This document shows, piece by piece, positions 1-7,531 of a stretch of 11,397 nt of DNA. The stretch comes from Phoronis ovalis (taxonomy: Eukaryota > Phoronida > Phoronidae): the NCBI GenBank assembly GCA_028565635.1, contig JAOXYB010053567.1, positions 1-11,397 of the forward strand. The letters are read 5' to 3'. Each line of letters begins with the position of its first letter. Positions within the stretch are counted from its first letter, which is position 1. A program made the translations under genes and the position numbers. The notes beneath the pieces were generated by a model. It was not told where the DNA came from. It did no database searches and was given only the letters and a program-made list of their open reading frames with translations.

Positions 1-166
1 GGCTAGATGTAAATAATAATAAAAGTTGAAAAATCAATTAATCCCTAATTATTAATGACAACATCAAACTAGTACGGTATATAGCCTCAAAGGTAATCAA
101 AATGACCATTGTGTAACTTGATAAAGCAGCATTTAATCCTAATAACGGTAAAACAGCAAGACTTAC

Positions 167-302
167 CTAGTCATTTCACTATTAACATGATTGTGCCGTT
201 TAACATAAGTCCATGGTTCCTTTTGCCGTAAAGGTTCGTGTCTCGACCACCAACCATATTCCTGTGATCGGTATAAAGGGATTCTATACAAATCTATAGA
301 TC
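167..302 (-). CDS. SPMIP11-like coding exon 2
   Basis: Acceptor ATTGTAG|GATCT and donor ACTAG|GTAAGT bound a 136-nt exon that is open only in the frame continued from exon 1. It encodes residues 80-124, including the family-like RIPL, YGWWS, EPW and EMT blocks. It ends in phase 2 with AG, consistent with a split Arg codon, as expected for an MTRF motif. Confidence 0.75.
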
Positions 303-1155
303 CTACAATGATATAATGCCCACATTGAATACAATTTTATGTTAGTAGCAGTAGAGTCTGAAATGCTAAAGATTTATTTAATAGCCGAGAAGCTTTACTT
401 GTCCAATATAGTTCGAATTGCGCTATCTTTAAGTAAATATATGTTTTGAATTTCAAAAAGCAGTGTCATCCGTACTGTAATCACAGTTGTTTTTAAGTTT
501 ATAGTAATAACTATCAAATGAGACTACTTTTTAAATATTGCTTGCAAAAATAAACTAAATATCAGCAGATAAAAGTATGCAAACAGTATTCCCCTTAACA
601 ATTCGTTGTTTTTTCACATGAATCTACTTGCTAACCAGTGCTAAATGTGTGTATAATTATTTGATAAAAAACCCTATCATTAACAGTTTTGCTTCCAATG
701 TGGCGAATTTATACCTTTAATTGTTTAGGAAAACATCGATCTGTAAAACGTTTCAAGTTGATTTGCTTTAGTTCTCTATGTTTACTCTGGGTATAATGGG
801 GTATAATTATTTATGATTATCGCAAGTCAATTATATAATTTTATCCCAGCCGTGAATTTTGTCCGTATTTACAAAAATACGGCTCTTTTCATTTTTGAAG
901 GGAGCTGATGATCTCACCTTCTGTATTTCTTGTATGTTTTGTTCTAAGTCTTTTAAATTCCTTATTTGAATCTTGAGGGCCTGGTCCGTATCCCGAAGTC
1001 TGGTTTATGGGTACCATGGAAGCCCTCTTGGGTTCACTCAAAGGTGGTAGCTGTATGCTATCTGCTCCATAACCCGGAACTGGATATCGGGGATATTTTA
1101 CTCCTTCTCGTATCGTATTTTGATATCCCTTGTATGTAACACCAAACCAAGCCAT
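167..1155 (-). CDS. SPMIP11 (TEX49)-like microtubule inner protein, partial, first two exons
   Basis: Two coding exons on the minus strand, 1155-918 and 302-167, join across a GT-AG intron. The split codon G|GA gives Gly80, and together they encode 124 residues plus two bases. The protein opens MAWFGVTYKGYQN and continues with LPPLSE, then YRIPLYRSQEYGWWSRHEP (residues 85-103), then PWTYVKRH and NSEMT before a perfect GTAAGT donor. From memory, vertebrate SPMIP11/TEX49 shows the same order of motifs: an MAFF...GYQNPF start, LPP, FRIPL...WWSHDP, PW...R, then AMTRF and a short FSLY end. That family lies inside the lumen of sperm and ciliary doublet microtubules. The start has a good context (A at -3, G at +4). 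The final exon, expected to encode about 20 residues, is not visible in 1-160 and probably lies left of the window. Gene structure is fairly sure; the family name rests on remembered similarity. Confidence 0.72.
918..1155 (-). CDS. SPMIP11-like coding exon 1
   Basis: The exon encodes residues 1-79 plus the first base of Gly80. The donor reads GAAG|GTGAGA (intron begins at 917). The open frame runs on for nine codons to a TGA at 889-891, so an unspliced reading gives an 88-residue protein. The good donor and the matching downstream exon make the spliced form more likely. Confidence 0.75.
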
Positions 1156-1582
1156 ACTTGACAGTGTTGTAATATTTTTCCAATGGCAAAAACGAGTAAA
1201 TTTAGGAAATGTTGCCTAAATTAGCACAAACTGGAACACGCGCGTATACCCGGAAGACTGTTGCCAAGGACGCATTGTTTACATCACATACATTCGCGAG
1301 TTCCACAGTTTTATTCAAAAACAAATTTAAAGCAATAACTTTATAGTAATTTTTAAACAAAGTTTGTAAATGTTTCTCAAATAAGATTTGTTTGAAATTA
1401 CGTAGAAATTCTTTAATTTTCCCTCAAAAAGAGCTCTCATTTCAGCGAGATTGTGTAAACGAGATTTAGCCGCCATATCTGCAAAGTACACGGTGATCTT
1501 GGTAATTTGATCTCGAAAATCGGACAACATCTCATAGTCCGATAGTTAATTTTCTTAAACGTTTCGTGCATACCATCTAAAA
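1156..1582. promoter_or_regulatory. Divergent promoter region between the SPMIP11-like gene and CCT5
   Basis: The two start codons face away from each other across 427 bp, so a shared or back-to-back promoter is likely. Visible motifs are a CCAAT box at 1180-1184, GTTGCC RFX X-box half-sites at 1211-1216 and 1260-1265, an ETS-like CCGGAAG at 1250-1256 and a forkhead TGTTTAC at 1276-1282. CpGs are locally more frequent (CGCGCG near 1239-1244, CGCG near 1295) than in the surrounding DNA. No convincing TATA box is seen. RFX and FOXJ1 sites are usual for ciliary genes and ETS sites for housekeeping genes; their activity here is inferred. Confidence 0.5.
1327..1530 (-). other. Unrecognised 67-codon ORF inside the divergent promoter
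   Basis: This ATG lies only 52 bp from the CCT5 start on the opposite strand. The first 42 or so residues (start MLSDFRDQITKITVYFADMA) have balanced composition and look amphipathic. The last 25 are an AT-driven tail rich in Leu, Ile and Lys. A possible donor, TTCTAC|GTAATT, would remove that tail. It could be a first exon of another minus-strand gene, an upstream ORF in a long SPMIP11-like leader, or chance. I do not recognise a family. Confidence 0.2.
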
Positions 1583-1690
1583 ATGAGTGGCGGAGCTGGA
1601 ACAATTGCATTTGACGAGTTTGGTCGTCCTTTTATCATTATCAGAGGCCAAGAAACTCAGAGGAGATTGACAGGGTTAGATGCTCATAAG
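1583..1690 (+). CDS. CCT5: CCT5 exon 1
   Basis: Encodes residues 1-36, starting [17 protein letters not shown], the N-terminal tail of the epsilon subunit. The donor is CATAAG|GTAATT, phase 0, followed by a 549-nt intron that carries a MITE-like insertion. Confidence 0.93.
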
Positions 1691-4600
1691 GTAATTTCTC
1701 GAACTTTCTTGCCTCCTGTTTAACTGTAAAACTTAGGGTGTGTACTAACAACCGGCCCAAAGTATGTAGATCATTACATTGCAATGCACGTCGTTGTGAT
1801 CGATCAAGTTCGCTTGGCAATAGTCCTAGCTTCATGACCCTAATTACTACTATCGTTTACTTGTAAAAGTTGTGGCGAAGCCGTCGTAGGGTCATAGCCC
1901 AGATTGTGAGATGGTAGAAGATGTCGTCTTGCCCTTGCAAGTTGGACATTTCCGTTGACGGTTGGTCTCAGTGGTAATGGAATTGTATGATCAGTCACCT
2001 TGTATTAATGAAGCTTCAAGTGACATAACTCAGTATCATACACAAATATGACGACAATTTTGCTTTGAATTTATTGATTTTTTTGTCACACGGTGTGTTT
2101 TTGAAACAAGCTAACTTCTACTGGGCTATGACCCTATGGCTTCGCTGCAGGCAAGCGATAGTAATCACGCATGTGGGTTGTGGCATAGCATAGTATCCCT
2201 TCAATGAGTTTATTTTGGACAGTTTTTTTTTTATTACAGTCTCATATCTTGGCAGCCAAGACTGTCTCTAATACATTAAAAACATCATTGGGCCCGAAAG
2301 GTTTGGACAAAATGATGGTCTCACCCGATGGAGATGTAACGGTTACTAATGATGGTGCCACCATATTATCTATGATGGAGGTTGAGCACCAGATTGCAAA
2401 GTTAATGGTGCAGTTATCGAAGTCACAAGATGATGAGATAGGAGATGGAACTACAGGTGTTGTAGGTGAGTATGTGTCCATGTATTATCTACATATATAA
2501 AACAGATCAAACCAGCCTGAGTTTCTAGTAGGACACTGTTATTGACTTGTTGAATCTGCTTGATTTTCTGCATTGCAGTCTTGGCTGGGGCTTTACTGGA
2601 ACAAGCTGAGCAACTGTTAGACAGAGGCATCCATCCAATCAGAGTTGCTGATGGGTATGAAATGGCAGCCCAAGTTGCAATTCAACATCTTGACACGATA
2701 TGTGACAATTTTCCATTTGACAAGGAGCAAGGCAGAGAAAAACTAATACAGACTGCCATGACAACTTTAGGGTCTAAAATGTGAGTAATTTTTTATCAGT
2801 TATCTACTAAAAATCAAATTATTTATGCAAAGATAGCTTGGTATAAAATGTAATCTGTTGTAGCATGGTTATAACGGAATTCCTATCAGGTTTTTGCTCA
2901 ATAATCTGTTAGGCCAGACCCCATGCTAAATCAAATCACTCAGAACCATTGTCAAGTCTTTGTCCATAGACTTGTCTCACTGATAGGGGTGGTACATACC
3001 ATTGCTTTCATTTGTTTTAAACCCATTGATATTGCAGTAAAAAGCTGAAGTTTATTTGGCATAAACATAAATTAATTGAATATCACCTCAAGTAACTAAA
3101 GATCAAACAATGAATGTAAAATTTGAGTAACAGTGGTGGTACATACCATAGTGGTGCATAGTTATTCTTGAAAAATATCTTACATATCCAAGGAACTTGA
3201 AAAATGTTTTACTAATTTTGCAAGCGTGTCTTACGTCTTATAAATAATATGGATGAGGTAACTGTAGCATAAAAACTATCTCTGCCTCTGACATATTTGA
3301 ATTCTAGAATGTTTGTAGCCTCACAGGGCCTTCATGCAAGATGATAGCCTATACTTTTTGTGCATGTCTATTACAGAATCAATCGTTGCCACAGACAAAT
3401 GGCAGAAATTGCTGTAGATGCTATTATGGCAGTTGCCGATTTGGAAAGAAAGGATGTTGATTTTGAACTCATAAAGATGGAGGGAAAAGTTGGTGGTAAA
3501 TTAGAGGATACCATGCTTGTCAAAGGGGTAATAGTTGATAAAGATATGTCACATCCACAAATGCCAAAGGTAAGTCGCTACCTATCTATAAGCAAGATTA
3601 CCTGCAAGTACTTCTAAAATTGGTGTATGAATATAAAAAATAAACATTCTGGTATTTATTAGAAAGAAATACGGATAGAGAGCCTTAATCTTAAAAAATG
3701 TGTAACAATATATTTAATATAGTGTAGGTCTTCTAAAAAGTGTTTTTGTTTGTAGAACTGTATAAAACATTACCTTCAAACCTTTATTACTTTTTAAAAT
3801 GAAGCTCAATTTTCAGTTTAGATATTTTTTGAATCATTGTTGTTGTATGATGGTGGTTGGAAATCATTGTATAATTCTGTCCTATGTTCCATTACAGTCT
3901 GTGAAAGATGCAAAAATGGCTATCTTGACCTGTCCATTTGAACCACCGAAGCCAAAAACTAAGCACAAGCTGGATATAACATCTGTAGAAGACTACAAAA
4001 AATTAAGAGAATATGAACACCAAAAATTTGATCAAATGGTCAAACAGGTACTAGATCCATGCTAGTAGTGTTTACATGTACCTGCAATTGCTTGCTGAGG
4101 ATTTGTTACATTGCATCGGTGGAGGATCCAACTGATGTATTTTTTTGAACAATTTTATTGATTTATTGTTTATTATTATTGATGTGCATGATCTTTCTTA
4201 CAAAAATTCATATCCTGTCTACATTCAAAACATTGTATGTACAACAGGTAGTTTGGCTATGGGTAAATCTTTTGAATACAGCATCAGTGTGTTTTTAAAT
4301 TGTGGTATTCAGTGATTTGTAACTTAAAACAAGTTCTGTTCATTTCATAGGTAAAAGATACAGGTGCAAACTTAGTTATCTGCCAGTGGGGATTTGATGA
4401 TGAGGCCAATCACTTACTGCTCCAAAGGGAACTGCCTGCTGTAAGATGGGTTGGAGGACCAGAAATAGAGGTAGGAATGGCCTTCTTTTGTGACCTGTAA
4501 TTTGGTGTGATGATAATGATGCTTATTTGATTATATGTTTGACCTGAGTATACATCGAAAATATGTATGCCGCTTAGGTGTCTGTCCTCTACCACAGTAG

Positions 4601-6684
4601 ACCATAGTATACAGCACGTCAATTAAAAGGAACTGACCAAATGATCACAGTTGTATGTGCATGGTATAATCGGAATTCCTTGCAGGTTTAATTAGTAACC
4701 TGTTAGGCCAGACTCCATGCAAGATTAATCCACTCAGAACCATTGTCAAGCCGTTACCCATAGGCTTGTCTCACTGATAGGAATGATACACTTTCTGCAT
4801 TATTATACAGGCAGAGTATTTGTATAATATGATATAGATGTTGCTGATTTATAGCAAGAGTGTTATATAAAAGCAAGCATGCAATTTTATCTATCTTGTT
4901 CCAGCTTATTGCTATTGCGACAGGTGGCCGTATTGTGCCAAGATTTGAGGAGTTGACAACAGAAAAGCTAGGTTATGCTGGTATTGTTAGGGAAATCTGT
5001 TTCGGCACAACAAAAGACAAAATGTTGGTTATTGAGGACTGTAAGAATTCACGTGCTGTCACAATCTTTGTTAGAGGAGGCAATAAAATGGTAGGTGTGA
5101 AGATAGAAAATGTGCTCAATTACATAGTTAATTGGTGCATGATCACAGGGCAGATCTATTCACCTGCGGTTTTACAATGCACCATGCAGTGGCACAGGTA
5201 TTTTCTAAATACTTTAGAACATACTATTGATTCTATTTATAAATTTGAATATAAAAGTGGTTTAAAGCTTTTTTGAATCAAGTAGCAGAAATAACTTACA
5301 TTTATAGCTTAGATGTTTAAACTATTACGAAAAATTAAGGAGAAACAGAATGGTGAGAATTAAAATTACTCGTTTGATATTACCATTGCATTTTCTGTAA
5401 TTTTGCACACAAAAAAATGGGTAGCTCACATTGTAAAAATATTTCGTAAAAGAGGAGAGATAACCAATTTTTGATTAATAACTCTTCATCGAACTACTAG
5501 AATATTCAAACTAGTAGAAAAAGTATGGTCCCCTTCTTCACTCCATCTAATAATGTATGGATCTGCTATCATGCGTATCACTATTGAGAGCCATAACAAG
5601 GCAACATATTTTATGCTATGTGCATTGTTTTGTCTACAGATAATAGATGAAGCAAAGAGGAGTTTACATGATGCACTTTGTGTAGTACGCAATTTAGTCC
5701 GAGATAATAGAATCATCTATGGGGGTGGAGCTGCAGAAATATCATGTTCTGTTGCTGTTGGAAATGCTGCTGATAAGGTATGTTTTAAACATCATAGGCA
5801 TTCATGTTGTGCTAATATAGAATAGAGTTATTCAGCAACTTCGTGTGTTATCCTGAAATTGAAATTATGAGAAAAATTGATAATTTTGGTAGAGGGGACA
5901 AAAGTGTAAAGGAAATTTAAGAAAACTATTAATCTGAGTAGCTGCATTGTATCAGTTTTTATGAGGAACACATTGTGTTTATTTAGGCTGTTTTTATATA
6001 CACAAAGTGCATTAGACCTAGGTGTACTTTGTTTTTCGTACTTATTAAATATATAGGAAAACCTATAGACAGTATGCTACAACAAAATACTGATGTTGTG
6101 TTAAACTGGGGTGTAACAGAAAACAGGATGCACATACTTTACTATAGCTTGTCTAATCATCAATTCCAGGTTTCAACTTTAGAACAGTATGCCATGAGAG
6201 CCTTTGCTGAAGCCCTTGAAGCAATACCACTAGCTTTAGCAGAAAATAGTGGTTTATCACCTATTGAAACATTAGCTGCAGTGAAATCTCAACAGGTCAA
6301 GGAAAGTAATCCAAGGCTTGGCATTGACTGTGCGGGTAAAGGAATAAATGGTAAGAATGTCAGTAAATATGTAAATTCTGTTTTGTTTTTGAATTTAACA
6401 TGTTATATTTGGTTTTTGGATAATGTGTTTGGATAGCATTTATGTGTTTATTCAAGTGGTAGTACAGCTTATGGAATTGGTATCAAAAGTTTAGTTCCAT
6501 GATTTGCACCATCAGTGTTCTTAGAGGTGAATAATAAATTGTAAACTTTTGTCTTGTAGATATGAAAACACAGCATGTCATCGAAACTTTAACATCGAAG
6601 AGAGCTCAGATTATGTTAGCTGTTCAATTGTGTAAAATGATTCTAAAAATAGACGATATTCGAGAAGATCAACCAGGAATGTAG
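1583..6684 (+). CDS. CCT5: T-complex protein 1 subunit epsilon (CCT5), complete, ten exons
   Basis: CCT5 is one of eight subunits of the cytosolic TRiC/CCT chaperonin, which folds actin, tubulin and other proteins with ATP. The coding exons are 1583-1690, 2240-2465, 2579-2780, 3377-3569, 3898-4047, 4351-4470, 4905-5090, 5640-5777, 6170-6350 and 6560-6684. They total 1629 nt, or 542 residues plus TAG, against about 541 in human. All junctions are GT-AG and in frame. Group II chaperonin motifs are present: TSLGPKG (51-57), NDGAT (73-77), GDGTT (104-108), catalytic-region Asp406 in SLHDAL, and GGGAAE (423-428). The order is equatorial, intermediate, apical, intermediate, equatorial. Epsilon-specific stretches include [30 protein letters not shown] and [10 protein letters not shown]. 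His148 matches human His147, the residue changed in a hereditary neuropathy. The ATG has A at -3. The C-terminus ([11 protein letters not shown]) lacks the acidic end of human CCT5. Confidence 0.97.
1843..2165. mobile_element. MITE-like element in CCT5 intron 1
   Basis: The ends are inverted copies of each other. TAGGGTCATAGCCCAG (1887-1902) is perfectly inverted at 2121-2136, GCGAAGCC (1875-1882) at 2138-2145, and ATTACTATCG-like ends lie at 1843 and 2156-2165, with small gaps between blocks. About 220 bp without a coding frame separates the arms. This fits a non-autonomous DNA transposon inserted in the intron. A target-site duplication is not clear, so the outer limits are approximate. Confidence 0.5.
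2240..2465 (+). CDS. CCT5: CCT5 exon 2
   Basis: Encodes residues 37-111, the ATP-binding half of the equatorial domain (LGPKG, NDGAT, GDGTT). It follows a T-rich tract and ATTACAG. The donor is GTAG|GTGAGT in phase 1, chosen because it restores the family [10 protein letters not shown] reading. Confidence 0.95.
2579..2780 (+). CDS. CCT5: CCT5 exon 3
   Basis: Encodes residues 112-178, including [10 protein letters not shown] and the conserved His148 in VAIQHLD. The acceptor is ATTGCAG. The donor is AAAAT|GTGAGT in phase 2, which gives [12 protein letters not shown] across the junction. Confidence 0.95.
2857..2996. repeat. 140-bp structured dispersed repeat, copy A (CCT5 intron 3)
   Basis: It shares long blocks with the copy at 4650-4790: GTTGTA..GCATGG, CGGAATTCCT, CTGTTAGGCCAGAC, CCATGC, CACTCAGAACCATTGTCAAG and CTTGTCTCACTGATAGG. 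It can form nested hairpins, CCTATCAG (2882-2889) with CTGATAGG (2980-2987), and CAAGTCT (2953-2959) with AGACTTG (2968-2974). It has no coding frame and no tRNA-like promoter boxes that I can see. A short interspersed or MITE-type family is the simplest reading. Confidence 0.75.
3377..3569 (+). CDS. CCT5: CCT5 exon 4
   Basis: Encodes residues 179-243: the intermediate domain and the entry to the apical domain ([28 protein letters not shown]). Acceptor ATTACAG; donor CCAAAG|GTAAGT, phase 0. Confidence 0.95.
3898..4047 (+). CDS. CCT5: CCT5 exon 5
   Basis: Encodes residues 244-293 of the apical domain, with the epsilon signature [15 protein letters not shown]. Acceptor ATTACAG; donor AAACAG|GTACTA, phase 0. 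Confidence 0.95.
4351..4470 (+). CDS. CCT5: CCT5 exon 6
   Basis: Encodes residues 294-333 of the apical domain ([25 protein letters not shown]). Acceptor TTTCATAG; donor ATAGAG|GTAGGA, phase 0. The next intron (4471-4904) carries the snoRNA candidate and one copy of the 140-bp repeat. Confidence 0.95.
4500..4642 (+). ncRNA. Candidate intronic box C/D snoRNA
   Basis: CCT5 intron 6 contains, in order, a stem arm ATTTGG (4500-4505), one spacer base, a perfect C box GTGATGA (4507-4513), an internal CTGA (4544-4547) that could be box D', a D box CTGA (4633-4636) and the exactly complementary arm CCAAAT (4637-4642). Housekeeping-gene introns are the usual home of animal C/D snoRNAs. At 143 nt it would be long but within the known range. 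I could not assign an rRNA target by the D+5 rule, and the C' box is unclear. The match could be chance. Confidence 0.33.
4650..4790. repeat. 140-bp structured dispersed repeat, copy B (CCT5 intron 6)
   Basis: This is the second copy, in the same orientation as the one at 2857-2996. Its hairpin CAAGCC (4747-4752) with GGCTTG (4763-4768) replaces a T-A pair of copy A with C-G, so pairing is kept. The outer stem is ATTCCT (4675-4680) with AGGAAT (4779-4784), continued by CAG with CTG. It sits eight bases after the snoRNA candidate. Confidence 0.75.
4905..5090 (+). CDS. CCT5: CCT5 exon 7
   Basis: Encodes residues 334-395, from the end of the apical domain back into the intermediate domain ([31 protein letters not shown]). 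Acceptor TTCCAG; donor AAAATG|GTAGGT, phase 0. Confidence 0.95.
5640..5777 (+). CDS. CCT5: CCT5 exon 8
   Basis: Encodes residues 396-441. This is the return into the equatorial domain, with Asp406 and the nucleotide-contacting GGGAAE at 423-428. Acceptor TCTACAG; donor GATAAG|GTATGT, phase 0. Confidence 0.95.
6170..6350 (+). CDS. CCT5: CCT5 exon 9
   Basis: Encodes residues 442-501 of the C-terminal equatorial domain ([20 protein letters not shown]). Acceptor ATTCCAG; donor AAATG|GTAAGA, phase 1, completing Asp502 with the next exon. Confidence 0.95.
6560..6684 (+). CDS. CCT5: CCT5 exon 10 (terminal)
   Basis: Encodes residues 502-542 ([23 protein letters not shown]) and the TAG stop at 6682-6684. 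The acceptor is TCTTGTAG. An AATAAA at 6533-6538 lies just upstream, inside intron 9. Confidence 0.94.
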
Positions 6685-7531
6685 TTACTTCAAGGACAAA
6701 CTGATTTTTGTGTGAATACTGTATATGTAGCTCGGTTTGATATGGTTATTTGACAATGTAAATGGAACACGGATGGTATGGAGTATGATTTCATAAACAT
6801 CTCTGAGAGTAATTTGTACAACTTAGCCATCTATTAATAATAATAATAATGTTCTCATTTTATAATGCTGTCAGAGATAGAAAGTCATTCACCTTATAAT
6901 ATCAACTTCACTTGGAAAGCTGTGTTCCTAAAAAACATTTTAATAGGTATGAAGTATCAATAACAAATTCTTGTTTCTCCGTCATAAAATAGCCTCATGC
7001 ATCAAATCTCTAGGCCACAGAGGCAGTTGTGTATTGACTGGTAAAGTGGTAGTAGACAGTTTATTGATTTCTGTCAGTTAAATGTCACTACTGCTCTTCA
7101 ATGATAGTAAAACATGATGAAGTATATTTAACCATTTTCCCAATGAATTTAATTCTCGAACAAGCCAAAAATTTCTTCCTCAGTTCTTGTGGTTCTCGTT
7201 TGATGTGGGTAGCACTTTCACCGTATTGAAAGGAAGGTCACAAACTGAAACTGATATTAAATGTAATTGGAGCTAATGTGCTACTAGTGTTTTGAATAGT
7301 GATTGAACATTTGGAAATTGTACATTTTTTTCTTGCTTATTGTGAATACACTTTTAATAACATGGACTTCCGTTAAAATGGCATGCCTGGCTGACTGATA
7401 TGTGATGAGAACACAAAAGAAAACCATTTATCAATTTTAGAATGTTATTTTGCACCTCGTCAAAGGTAATGCAATTTGCATTCCTGACTATTTATTTGAT
7501 TTACGTACCGAAGTTTGTTTTTCATGACAAC
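6685..7531. other. CCT5 3' flank, no gene seen
   Basis: This stretch begins with the CCT5 3' untranslated region. I see no coding frame with family similarity. No AATAAA occurs here; weaker variants (CATAAA near 6792 and 6983, AATACA at 7344-7349) are present. Confidence 0.6.
6833..6850. repeat. (TAA)n microsatellite
   Basis: A short trinucleotide run of six TAA units in the CCT5 3' flank. Confidence 0.85.

Noticed and set aside
1-160. Search for the last SPMIP11-like exon
   Set aside because: Several minus-strand AG acceptors exist, but none opens a frame with the expected FSL-type ending. The exon is taken to be outside the window.
2242-2481. 79-codon minus-strand ORF opposite CCT5 exon 2
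   Set aside because: It is a complement-strand shadow of a strongly conserved coding exon.
3845-3897. C-box-like ATGATGG in CCT5 intron 4
   Set aside because: No following CTGA and no terminal stem before the splice acceptor.
4410-4622. 70-codon minus-strand ORF across CCT5 exon 6
   Set aside because: It is antisense to a conserved exon and shows no independent features.
4612-4632. rRNA target for the snoRNA candidate
   Set aside because: Eight-base complementarities to remembered rRNA stretches fall too far from the D box to fit the D+5 rule, so no target is claimed.
6029-6169. Open frame running from intron 8 into CCT5 exon 9
   Set aside because: The upstream residues have no CCT5 counterpart. 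A clear ATTCCAG acceptor at 6169 restores the family sequence, so this is intron.
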